NCBI GenBank assembly: GCA_028875085.1
Contig: JAPPFU010000225.1
Coordinates: 1-9,109, forward strand
Direction: 5' to 3'
DNA length: 9,109 nucleotides
From: Chloroflexota bacterium
GTDB taxonomy: Bacteria > Chloroflexota > Dehalococcoidia > Lucifugimonadales > Australimonadaceae
Part shown: positions 1 to 5,982 of the stretch, piece after piece
Layout: each line of letters begins with the position of its first letter
Position numbering within the stretch: position 1 is the first letter of the stretch
Made by a program: the position numbers and the translations under genes
Notes under the pieces: generated by a model
Seen by the model: only the letters and a program-made list of their open reading frames with translations
What the model was told of the DNA's origin: nothing
Databases searched by the model: none

Positions 1-359
1 ACCCGCCGGGCATGGCCATAGCGTCGGAGGAGGGGGGCGGCCTCGCGGTGGCGGTGGACACGGAGTTGACGGACGCGCTGCGGGCGGAGGGGTTCGCCCG
101 CGAGCTTGTCCACCGCGTCCAGAATATGCGCCGCGACGCGGGGTTCGACATCGCCGACCGCATCGTTACCTACGTGGACGGCGCCGACGCCGCGACGCTC
201 GCCGTGCTGGAGGCGCACGGCGCCTACCTGCGGCAGGAGACGCTGAGCGTGGAGGTGGCCGCCGGGCCGCCCGCGACGGGGGCTCACGCGGAGCGGCACA
301 ACGTCGAGGGCGCGGAACTTACGCTTGGCGTCAAGCGCGCCGGCGGCGCCGAGACGTAA
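1..359 (+). CDS. ileS: Isoleucyl-tRNA synthetase, C-terminal end (partial, 5' part outside window)
   Basis: The open frame enters from the left edge (codons from base 3) and ends with TAA at 357-359; about 118 residues are visible. The enzyme charges tRNA-Ile with isoleucine in the cytoplasm. The visible part matches the tail of the anticodon-binding region: an LTDALRAEGFARELVHRVQ stretch, then NMRRDAGFDIADRI, a signature I associate with type 2 (eukaryote-like) IleRS and related ValRS/LeuRS tails. There is no cysteine in the visible tail, so the zinc-binding C-terminal cluster of type 1 bacterial IleRS (as in E. coli) is absent. This supports type 2, a class known from the literature for mupirocin resistance. 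The internal ATG at base 12 is not a start. The catalytic HIGH and KMSKS motifs lie outside the window, so the assignment rests on the tail alone. Confidence 0.88.
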   Translation, partial: PPGMAIASEEGGGLAVAVDTELTDALRAEGFARELVHRVQNMRRDAGFDIADRIVTYVDGADAATLAVLEAHGAYLRQETLSVEVAAGPPATGAHAERHNVEGAELTLGVKRAGGAET

Positions 360-400
360 CCGAGCGTTAACATTCCCCCAAACCCCAAACGCCCCGGTTG

Positions 401-409
401 TGGTACACT
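401..409 (+). promoter_or_regulatory. Extended -10 promoter for the structured RNA
   Basis: The stretch TGGTACACT contains an extended -10 element: TG at 401-402, one base, then TACACT at 404-409. No good -35 is visible 16-18 bases upstream (the region is C/A-rich), which is tolerable for an extended -10 promoter. The predicted start lies about 7 bases downstream, near 415-417. That is exactly where the first helix of the RNA candidate begins, and this coincidence is the main reason to believe it. It is an inference from consensus only. Confidence 0.45.
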
Positions 410-415
410 GACAAG

Positions 416-533
416 GAATCGGAAGCGCAGCACTGGGCAGGCCCCGCCCATCGATCCGAACAAACGGGGCAGACGGAAACACAGCGCCCGATTCGTATGC
501 GCAAGGCGGCCGGCGAGGCCGCCTCGTTGCTTT
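416..533 (+). ncRNA. Candidate structured small RNA or riboswitch-like leader, class not recognised
   Basis: This gap between ileS and rph folds unusually well. Helix P1 pairs 416-422 (GAATCGG) with 488-494 (CCGATTC), 7 bp. After a two-A bulge (423-424) it continues as 425-428 with 484-487 (GCGC/GCGC). Inside are hairpin P2, 434-438 with 446-450 (TGGGC/GCCCA), and hairpin P3, 455-458 with 474-477 (TCCG/CGGA). The P2 loop (GCCCC, 441-445) is fully complementary to GGGGC (466-470) in the P3 loop, giving either a kissing-loop pseudoknot or an alternative helix. A terminator-like hairpin follows at 501-530. The likely transcript is about 118 nt and starts at the P1 helix. It does not match the tRNA, 5S, SRP or common riboswitch consensus sequences I can recall. 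Because rph seems to have its own promoter further on, a stand-alone RNA is favoured over a cis leader. Confidence 0.5.
501..533 (+). terminator. Terminator-like hairpin after the structured RNA
   Basis: A perfect 8-bp stem, AGGCGGCC (504-511) with GGCCGCCT (517-524), encloses the 5-base loop GGCGA. GCA at 501-503 can extend it with TGC at 528-530 across a short bulge. The downstream tract is TTGCTTT, a modest U-run with a break. It would end the small RNA and may also end ileS read-through, since no other hairpin follows the ileS stop. It could equally be an expression platform if the RNA is a riboswitch. Confidence 0.5.
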
Positions 534-571
534 AATGCGCGCCCCGCTGGTGAGGCGCTGCGCGCGGCGGA

Positions 572-577
572 TATACT
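572..577 (+). promoter_or_regulatory. -10 box of the rph promoter
   Basis: TATACT at 572-577 is a one-mismatch -10 hexamer in an otherwise extremely GC-rich stretch. A weak -35 (TGGTGA, 548-553) lies 18 bases upstream. The predicted start is near 584, leaving about 31 bases of leader before the rph ATG. The TATAAT box before proB has nearly the same distance to its gene, which supports both. If real, rph is transcribed independently of the upstream RNA. Confidence 0.45.
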
Positions 578-614
578 CCGTGCGTCCGCCATCCGTCCCT
601 GTGCTTGGAGGCCT

Positions 615-1340
615 ATGCCGCGCGTCGATGGCCGCGCTCCCGACGAGCTCCGCCCCATCAACATCCAGCCCGGCTACCTCGAGTTCGCCGAGGGCAGCGT
701 GCTTATCGAGGCGGGCAAGACCCGCGTCGTCTGCTCCGCCAGCATTGACGAGAGCGTCCCGCGCTTCCTGCGGGGCGAGGGCTCGGGCTGGATAACGGCG
801 GAGTACGCCATGCTGCCCCGTTCCACCCATTCGCGCACCGCGCGCGACCGGGGCAGCGGCGGCGGGCGCGCCGTCGAGATACAGCGCCTCATCGGACGCT
901 CCATGCGCTCCATCGCCGAGCTGGACAAGTTGGGCGTGCGCACCGTAACTCTCGACTGCGACGTGCTCCAGGCCGACGGCGGCACGCGCACCCTCGCCAT
1001 CACCGGCGCATACCTTGCCCTCTACCAGGCGCTCCTCGCGCTGGTGCGCCGTAAGGCGCTCCACCGCGTCCCTCTCCGCGCCCCCGTCGCCGCCACCAGC
1101 GTCGGCTTGGTCGGCGGCGAGTTGCTGCTCGATCTGTGCTACGAGGAGGACTTCCGCGCGGAGGCGGACGTCAACGTGGTGATGGCCGGCACGGGCGAGC
1201 TCATCGAGGTGCAAGGCACGGGCGAGCAGCGCCCCTTCAGCCGCGAACAGATGGGGCGGATGCTCGACCTAGCCGACACGGGCATCCGCGCCCTCTTTGA
1301 GCATCAGCGCCAGGCCGTCGAGCGCCTTCTCGGCTCCTAG
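615..1340 (+). CDS. rph: Ribonuclease PH
   Basis: RNase PH is a phosphate-dependent 3'-5' exoribonuclease that trims tRNA 3' ends in the cytoplasm, working as a hexameric ring. The 241-residue length is normal for the family and the motifs are nearly complete. They are R-x-DGR at 3-7, GWITAEYAMLPRST at 58-71, the phosphate-site arginine in GGR at 83-85 followed by EIQRLIGR, DCDVLQADGGTRT at 114-126 and EADVNVVM at 183-190 with the likely catalytic aspartate D185. IEVQGTGE follows at 197-204. The ATG at 615 is preceded by GGAGG (607-611) with a short 3-base spacing, and the N-terminus MPRVDGR fits the family. In many bacteria rph is followed by rdgB. Here the next gene is convergent, its stop only 13 bases away, so rph seems monocistronic. 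Confidence 0.96.
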   Translation: MPRVDGRAPDELRPINIQPGYLEFAEGSVLIEAGKTRVVCSASIDESVPRFLRGEGSGWITAEYAMLPRSTHSRTARDRGSGGGRAVEIQRLIGRSMRSIAELDKLGVRTVTLDCDVLQADGGTRTLAITGAYLALYQALLALVRRKALHRVPLRAPVAATSVGLVGGELLLDLCYEEDFRAEADVNVVMAGTGELIEVQGTGEQRPFSREQMGRMLDLADTGIRALFEHQRQAVERLLGS

Positions 1341-1353
1341 CCCGTCCCTGTCC

Positions 1354-1926
1354 TTAGGTCAGGTGGAACGACCGCGCCGCGCCTAGCACAATTCGCGGGA
1401 TAAAGCCGAGCACGCGCACCAGCGTCCAGCTCAGCAGCACGGCGGCGCCGCCGATAGCCGCGCCCGCCACGATGTCGGTCGGATAGTGGACGGCGGCGTA
1501 GACGCGCCCGAACGAGCACAGGAAGGCGAGCGCGTAGAGCGCGCCGCCGAGCTTGCGGTGGCGCAGGAAGACCGCCGTGGCGATGGCGAAGCCGACGCTC
1601 GCCGTGTTGGCAGGAAAGGAGGAGTCGGTGGGTTGGTAGAAGAGCGGCTGCACGTCCAAGACGTCGAAAGGGCGCAGGCGGAAGTAGTGGTTGTTGACCA
1701 GCGAGACGCCCAAGTTGGCGAAGCCCACGCTCATAGCGCCCATCACCGTAACCAACTGGTTGCGGTAACGCTCCTGCTCCCCGGCGCCGTAGAACCAGAG
1801 CGCCAGCAGAACGAGGGAGCCGGTTACCGGCGCCAAGTAGTCGCTCATCACCGCCTCCATGAAGGCGTCCCACGGCGCGAACTTCCCCACTCCGGCGTTC
1901 AGCCACTCGACGATGCGGGCGTCCAT
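1354..1926 (-). CDS. PAP2-fold membrane phosphatase-like protein with altered active site
   Basis: This 190-residue integral membrane protein of the PAP2 (phosphatidic acid phosphatase type 2) fold has hydrophobic segments near 32-47, 58-77, 111-121, 128-145 and 152-172. Family members dephosphorylate lipid phosphates such as undecaprenyl diphosphate at the membrane. Motif 3 is intact (R141, H147, D151 in GRVYAAVHYPTD), and RP of motif 1 is present (R85-P86). However, the motif 1 lysine is replaced by N78, and motif 2, usually PSGH, reads PANT (105-108), so its histidine is T108. The codon there is ACG, not a single-base slip from His. The ATG overlaps the upstream stop as TAATG, with GGGGAGG two bases before it. 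It is the last gene of the ilvE unit and converges with rph. Fold assignment is firm; catalytic activity and substrate are uncertain. Confidence 0.85.
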   Translation of the reverse strand: MDARIVEWLNAGVGKFAPWDAFMEAVMSDYLAPVTGSLVLLALWFYGAGEQERYRNQLVTVMGAMSVGFANLGVSLVNNHYFRLRPFDVLDVQPLFYQPTDSSFPANTASVGFAIATAVFLRHRKLGGALYALAFLCSFGRVYAAVHYPTDIVAGAAIGGAAVLLSWTLVRVLGFIPRIVLGAARSFHLT

Positions 1927-2369
1927 TACCTCCCCTCTCGCGTCAGCCCGCGCACCCTCGCAGCGAAGGCGCGGGCGAAGGTCGTCCGGCTCAGCCTTCC
2001 GAGCCCCTCCGGCGGCGGAGGTTGCCCCGGCTCATCCGCTTGCGCCGCCGCGCCCCACGCATAATTCACAATGGACGAGGCGATGAAAGTGGCCGCGACC
2101 GCCGCCGCCGCGCCGATGGCGAACAGAACGGCTTGCGTATTGCCCTCCAGCCCGTCGCCCGTGTCCGGCACGTTGCGCGGGCCGCTCCAGAAGAAGAACC
2201 AGAGGTAGGCGCCGAGGATCAGCGACGCGGCGAGCCACTGGGTCGCCCGCGGCCACTGCCGCAAGAACAGGAGGCCGCTCAGCCCGGCGCGCGCCGCCGT
2301 GAACTGCACGGCACCCAGCGTGGACAGGAAGACGAACAGCAGGTACTCGGAGGCGAACCCGTTGAGCAT
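1926..2369 (-). CDS. Small membrane protein of unknown function
   Basis: I do not recognise this 147-residue protein. It has three likely membrane segments, about 9-36 (possibly a hairpin of two short ones), 44-62 (rich in W and F, ending WFFFWSGP) and 80-102 (Ala-rich). A proline-rich linker (117-120, PPPP) and a basic C-terminal tail (arginines at 125, 128, 133, 138, 140, 144, 147) follow. No enzymatic motif is visible. The ATG at 2369 lies 25 bases after the ilvE stop with only a weak ribosome site (TTGGA). The TAA overlaps the ATG of the PAP2 gene as TAATG, so the two are probably translationally coupled. This suggests a partner or accessory role for the PAP2 protein, but that is inference from context alone. 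Confidence 0.75.
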   Translation of the reverse strand: MLNGFASEYLLFVFLSTLGAVQFTAARAGLSGLLFLRQWPRATQWLAASLILGAYLWFFFWSGPRNVPDTGDGLEGNTQAVLFAIGAAAAVAATFIASSIVNYAWGAAAQADEPGQPPPPEGLGRLSRTTFARAFAARVRGLTREGR

Positions 2370-2394
2370 GCGTCCAACCAGTCGCCCGATGTCT

Positions 2395-3330
2395 CTAGCC
2401 GGCGGTCACCCTGGGAGCGACAGTCGTGCACATATGCGCGTACTTGGGGTTGTTGCCGCGCACGATTCCGAAATAGAGGTCCTGCAATTGCTTGGTCAAG
2501 CGCCCCGTTCCCCCTGCGCCCACCTGCCGGTAGTCTACCGTGCCCACGCCCTGCACGTGCGCTGCCGTGCCCGTCAGGAACACCTCGTCCGCCACGTACA
2601 GCTCGCTGCGGTCGATAAGCCGCTCCTCCACCTCGACCCCCAACTCCTCCCGCGCCAACTCGATGACCACGTCGCGCGTGATGCCCGGCAGCACGTTGCT
2701 CTCCAGCGTCGGGGTAACAATGCGGTCGCCGTAGACCACGAAGATGTTTTCCCCCGTCCCCTCGCACACGTGCCCGTCCTGGCTGAGCATGATGGCCTCG
2801 TCGAAGCCCGACGCCATCGCGTCCGTCTTGGCGAGAATGGAGTTCAGGTAGAGGCCGTTGAGCTTGAACCGCGCGGGGATCATCGTATCGTCGATGCGCC
2901 TGTAAGAGGCCACGCAGCAGTTGAGCGCGCCGTCCGACTCGATGTAGTCGCCGAAGGGCACGGCGAGGCAGAAGAAGCCGTCGCCCAGCGAGCGTAGGTT
3001 TAGGTTCGCCACCTTCTCCTCGCGCTTGAACGCCATCGGCCGGATGTAGACGTCCGACCGGAAGCCGCTGCGCTCCACGACCTGGGTCGTGATCTCGCAT
3101 AGTTCGTCCAGCGAGTAGGGCACGTCGATCCAGAGCAGCTTCGCCCCGGCGAGCATCCGCTCGTAGTGCTCGCGCAGCCTGAAGATGTACATCTTCTCGT
3201 CGCGCTCGTTCCAGTTGCCGCGGATGCCCTCGAACGCGCCCGTGCCGTAGTGCAGGGCGTGCGTCATGATGCCGACCTTGGCGTCTTCCAGCCGCACGTA
3301 CTCGCCGTCGTGGAACGCGATGTTGGGCAT
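2395..3330 (-). CDS. ilvE: Branched-chain amino acid aminotransferase
   Basis: This is a PLP-dependent aminotransferase of fold type IV. It performs the last step of leucine, isoleucine and valine synthesis (or the first of their breakdown), exchanging amino groups with 2-oxoglutarate/glutamate in the cytoplasm. The 311 residues match the usual length. Visible motifs are HYGTGAFEGIRG (27-38), the PLP lysine K156 in RFKLNGLYLN, CEGTGENIF (189-197) with the cofactor-contacting E190, LPGITRD (214-220) and the phosphate-binding GTAA (254-257). The overall pattern resembles E. coli IlvE rather than D-amino-acid aminotransferase or 4-amino-4-deoxychorismate lyase. The ATG at 3330 has GAGG (3344-3341) ten bases upstream. 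It is the first gene of a leftward unit with two membrane-protein genes and is divergent from proB. No other ilv or leu genes are in the window. Confidence 0.95.
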   Translation of the reverse strand: MPNIAFHDGEYVRLEDAKVGIMTHALHYGTGAFEGIRGNWNERDEKMYIFRLREHYERMLAGAKLLWIDVPYSLDELCEITTQVVERSGFRSDVYIRPMAFKREEKVANLNLRSLGDGFFCLAVPFGDYIESDGALNCCVASYRRIDDTMIPARFKLNGLYLNSILAKTDAMASGFDEAIMLSQDGHVCEGTGENIFVVYGDRIVTPTLESNVLPGITRDVVIELAREELGVEVEERLIDRSELYVADEVFLTGTAAHVQGVGTVDYRQVGAGGTGRLTKQLQDLYFGIVRGNNPKYAHMCTTVAPRVTAG

Positions 3331-3348
3331 GCGCTGCGAACCTCGGAG

Positions 3349-3372
3349 CGCGCCGCCGTACAGGGCGGCGCG
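3349..3372 (-). promoter_or_regulatory. GC hairpin at the 5' end of the ilvE leader
   Basis: A perfect 9-bp inverted repeat (3349-3357, CGCGCCGCC, with 3364-3372, GGCGGCGCG) surrounds a 6-base loop. It begins about two bases after the predicted ilvE transcription start and ends four bases before the GAGG ribosome site. It has no following T-run, so it is not a terminator. It could stabilise the mRNA 5' end, modulate ribosome access or act as a protein-binding operator. In DNA this GC-rich some chance pairing is expected. Confidence 0.4.
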
Positions 3373-3380
3373 CGGCGGCG

Positions 3381-3410
3381 ATTATCCGCCGTGCGCGGCT
3401 CTAGTGTCAA
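3381..3410 (-). promoter_or_regulatory. ilvE promoter (-35 TTGACA, -10 GATAAT)
   Basis: On the minus strand a perfect TTGACA (3410-3405) is followed after 18 bases by GATAAT (3386-3381), one mismatch from consensus. This is the strongest sigma-70-type promoter in the window. The predicted start is near 3374, giving a leader of about 44 bases. Interrupted inverted repeats (GGCGG 3374-3378 and CCGCC 3386-3390) flank the -10 box and could be a repressor site, though GC bias makes this weak. Confidence 0.7.
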
Positions 3411-3482
3411 ACGCCTTGGCCTCCGCGCCTGCCTCCTCCTCCGCCCCGCCGAAGCCGCCCCACGGCGCGGGCGCCTCTGGGA

Positions 3483-3488
3483 TATAAT
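3483..3488 (+). promoter_or_regulatory. -10 box of the proBA promoter
   Basis: A perfect TATAAT in a GC-rich gap, with no recognisable -35 at the right distance (CCACGG at 3460-3465). The predicted start is near 3495, so the proB leader would be about 30 bases with no riboswitch. The remainder of the 196-base ilvE-proB gap (3411-3482) shows nothing further that I can support. Confidence 0.55.
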
Positions 3489-3526
3489 CAATCGAGCGGC
3501 GGCGGCCTCAGCGTCGTTCTCGCTTG

Positions 3527-4687
3527 ATGGCGTGTGACGCAGTGAATCGCCCGAACCAGCATAACGGCGCGTTGGCCTTCCGCCGGATCGTCGTGAAGGC
3601 GGGGACGAACGTCTTGACGGGCCGCACGGAGCGGCTTGACCGCGCCATGCTCGCTTCTCTGGCCGCGCAGACCGCCCAAGCGCGCGCGGCGGGCGCGCAG
3701 GCGGTGCTTGTCACGTCGGGCGCCATCGCCGCGGGGCGCGAGGCGCTGGCCGCCCGCTCCCCGGAGCGCGGCGTTCTGGAGCGCCAGGTGCTCGCCGCCG
3801 TCGGCCAGGGACTCCTGATGCATGCCTATCAAGAGGCGTTCGCCCGGCACGGCGTCGCCGTCGGCCAAGCCCTCCTCACCCATCACGACGTAGAGGACAG
3901 GCAGGGCTACCTCAACGTGCGCAACACGTTGGAGGGCCTGCTCGGCGCGGGCGTGGTTCCCATCGTGAACGAGAACGACGTGGTGGACACGGCGGAGATC
4001 GGCCAGGAGCGCTTCGGCGACAACGACACCCTCTCCGCTCTCGTCGCCAACCTCATCGACGCCGACCTGCTGCTGATGCTCACCGACAGCGGCGGCCTCT
4101 TCACCGCCGACCCCCACCGCGACCCCGGCGCGCGGCTGGTGGAGCGCGTGGATGCTGTGGACGACGCAGTGCTGGCTCTGGCAGAGCCGACGCCCAACGG
4201 CGCCGGACGCGGCGGGATGCTGTCCAAACTGCTGGCGGCCCAGCGCGCGACCGCCTCAGGCGTAACGGTAGTCATGGCGGGAGGCCGTGTCTCCGACGTG
4301 GTGATGCGCGCGGCGCGCGGCGAGCCGGTTGGCACCCTCTTCCCCGCGCGCGTGTCGGCGATGGAGAGCCGCAAGCGCTGGCTGCTCAGCGGCCTGGCCG
4401 AGTCGGGCGGCGAGTTAGTGGTCGACGACGGCGCGGTGGCGGCGCTCCGTCAGCGCCACGGGAGCCTGCTGCCCGCGGGATTGCGCCTGGTGAAAGGCGC
4501 CTTCCGCCGCGGCGACGTGGTCGCCGTAGTGTCGGAGTCGGGCGAGCGCGTCGCCTGCGGCATCGTCTCTTACGACCATGAAGAGTTGGCCGCCATCAGC
4601 GGCGTGCGGTCAAGCGAGATACCCGCGCGGGTGGGGCGCTACTACGGCGACGAGGCAGTCCACCGCAACAATATGGTGATGCTCTAA
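3527..4687 (+). CDS. proB: Glutamate 5-kinase with C-terminal PUA domain
   Basis: ProB phosphorylates L-glutamate with ATP to gamma-glutamyl phosphate, the first and usually proline-inhibited step of proline synthesis. From the ATG at 3527 it has 386 residues. The amino-acid kinase domain (about 20-270) shows VVKAGTNVLTG (22-32), TSGAIAAGRE (63-72), IVNENDVV (146-153), GDNDTLSALVA (164-174), TDSGGLF (186-192) and the phosphate-loop GRGGMLSKL (227-235). The PUA domain (about 295-386) is in the E. coli arrangement, ending RNNMVML. A TTG three bases earlier (3524) is an alternative start. Neither has a clear ribosome site, and the first 18 or so residues precede the conserved core, so the exact start is uncertain. 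proA begins 2 bases after the TAA. Confidence 0.95.
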   Translation: MACDAVNRPNQHNGALAFRRIVVKAGTNVLTGRTERLDRAMLASLAAQTAQARAAGAQAVLVTSGAIAAGREALAARSPERGVLERQVLAAVGQGLLMHAYQEAFARHGVAVGQALLTHHDVEDRQGYLNVRNTLEGLLGAGVVPIVNENDVVDTAEIGQERFGDNDTLSALVANLIDADLLLMLTDSGGLFTADPHRDPGARLVERVDAVDDAVLALAEPTPNGAGRGGMLSKLLAAQRATASGVTVVMAGGRVSDVVMRAARGEPVGTLFPARVSAMESRKRWLLSGLAESGGELVVDDGAVAALRQRHGSLLPAGLRLVKGAFRRGDVVAVVSESGERVACGIVSYDHEELAAISGVRSSEIPARVGRYYGDEAVHRNNMVML

Positions 4688-4689
4688 CT

Positions 4690-5964
4690 ATGCGCGCCGT
4701 CAGCAGCGAGGTCATCGAGAAGGCAAAAGCCGCCAAGGCCGCCTCCCGCGAACTGCGCAAGGCGTCGACGCAAGCCAAGAACGACGCCCTCCTCGCCATC
4801 GCCGACGGGCTCGAACGCAACGCGCCCGCGCTGATGGAGGCCAACGCGCTCGATATCGACGCCGCGCGCGCGGAGGGTCTGGAGCAGGCGCTCCTAGCGC
4901 GCTTGGAGTTGACGCCCAAGACGCTGGCGGCGATGGCCGACGGCGTTCGCAGTGTCGCGGCGCTGCCCGACCCGGTGGGCGAGTCCTTCGACGCGCGGAC
5001 GCTCGCAAACGGCCTGCGCGTGGAGCGCCGCCGCGCCCCCCTGGGCGTCATCGGCGCCATCTTCGAGGCGCGCCCCGAAGTCCCGACCGACATCGCGTCG
5101 CTCTGCATCAAGTCGGGCAACGCCGTTGTGCTGCGCGGCGGCAAGGAGGCCGTCAACACCAACCGCGCCCTGGGCCGCCTCATGCAGGAGACGCTAGCCG
5201 CGACGGCGCTGCCACCCGGCGCCGTGCAGATGGTGGAGACCACCGACCGCGCAGAGGTGCAGCGGATGGTGAAGTTGGACGAGTACATCGACTTGCTCAT
5301 CCCGCGCGGCGGCGCGGGCCTGGTGCGCTTCGTCGCCGAGCAAGCCTCCATGCCCGCCATCACCGGAGGCGTAGGCGTCTGCCACGCCTACGCCGATGCC
5401 TCCGCGAGCCCCGGGATGGCGAGCGAGGTGGTGTTCAACGCCAAGACGCAAGCGCCCGCCAAGTGCAACGCCCTCGACACGCTGCTCGTCCACGCCGCCG
5501 CCGCTCCCTCCGTCCTCGACGCCGTGGCCGCGCGCCTGCTGCCCGCTGGCGTCGAGTTGCGCTGCGACCAACGCGCCCTGGCGCTGCTGGGGCCGTCTGC
5601 CGGCGAGCAGGTCAAGGCCGCCTCCGCCGAGGACTTCGGCATGGAGTTCCTCGACCTGGTACTGGCGGTGCGCGTGGTGGACTCGCTGGACGATGCCCTC
5701 GAGCACGTCGCGCGCTACGGCAGCGGCCACTCGGAGGCGATCCTGACGGAGGATTACGGCGCGGCTATGCGCTTCGTCGACGAGGTTGACGCGGCAGTGG
5801 TGCTGGTCAACGCCAGCACCCGTTTCAACGACGGCAGCCAACTGGGCCTCGGCGCCGAAGCTGCCATCAGCACCAACAAACTGCACGCCCGAGGGCCAAT
5901 GGGGCTGCGCGAGCTCACCTCCTACAAGTGGGTCGCCCTTGGCTCGGGGCAGGTGCGCGCCTAG
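4690..5964 (+). CDS. proA: Gamma-glutamyl phosphate reductase (glutamate-5-semialdehyde dehydrogenase)
   Basis: ProA reduces gamma-glutamyl phosphate with NADPH to glutamate-5-semialdehyde, which cyclises on the way to proline. It is thought to work closely with ProB because the phosphate is labile. The 424-residue length is typical. Motifs are PLGVIGAIFEARPE (117-130), LRGGKEA (148-154), the catalytic C259 in NAKTQAPAKCNA (where many homologues have RPGVCNA), and the C-terminal TRFNDGSQLGLGAEAAIST block followed by RGPMGLRELTSYKW. The region 225-240 (TGGVGVCHAYADASAS) is slightly divergent from the usual GxGxCHxYVDxxAD. The ATG follows the proB stop by 2 bases and has no ribosome site of its own, which suggests coupling to proB translation. 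Confidence 0.96.
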   Translation: MRAVSSEVIEKAKAAKAASRELRKASTQAKNDALLAIADGLERNAPALMEANALDIDAARAEGLEQALLARLELTPKTLAAMADGVRSVAALPDPVGESFDARTLANGLRVERRRAPLGVIGAIFEARPEVPTDIASLCIKSGNAVVLRGGKEAVNTNRALGRLMQETLAATALPPGAVQMVETTDRAEVQRMVKLDEYIDLLIPRGGAGLVRFVAEQASMPAITGGVGVCHAYADASASPGMASEVVFNAKTQAPAKCNALDTLLVHAAAAPSVLDAVAARLLPAGVELRCDQRALALLGPSAGEQVKAASAEDFGMEFLDLVLAVRVVDSLDDALEHVARYGSGHSEAILTEDYGAAMRFVDEVDAAVVLVNASTRFNDGSQLGLGAEAAISTNKLHARGPMGLRELTSYKWVALGSGQVRA

Positions 5965-5982
5965 GCGCGAAGGAGCAAGCGG

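Noticed and set aside
416..494. tRNA gene, because P1 is a 7-bp helix followed by two bases and a 4-base GCGC
   Set aside because: GCGC pairs with the P1-proximal strand rather than forming a D-arm, and there is no GTTCRA T-loop or 7-base anticodon loop.
416..530. Possible 5S rRNA in the ileS-rph gap (CCGAAC and AGCGCC stretches in similar order to 5S)
   Set aside because: The long terminal helix I joining the two ends of a roughly 117-nt 5S molecule is absent; P1 closes after only 79 bases, and the internal helices do not fit the 5S layout.
1347..1363. CCTG/CAGG repeat between convergent rph and PAP2 genes as a terminator
   Set aside because: Four base pairs with a 9-base loop and no T-tract are too weak to support.
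1337..3100. Long open frames opposite or out of frame with the PAP2, membrane-protein and ilvE genes
   Set aside because: Their translations are arginine- and alanine-rich low-complexity sequence without motifs, typical of shadow frames in GC-rich DNA, whereas the overlapping frames carry recognisable families.
3524..3526. TTG as the start codon of proB
   Set aside because: An ATG follows immediately in frame and neither codon has a better ribosome site; ATG is the simpler choice.
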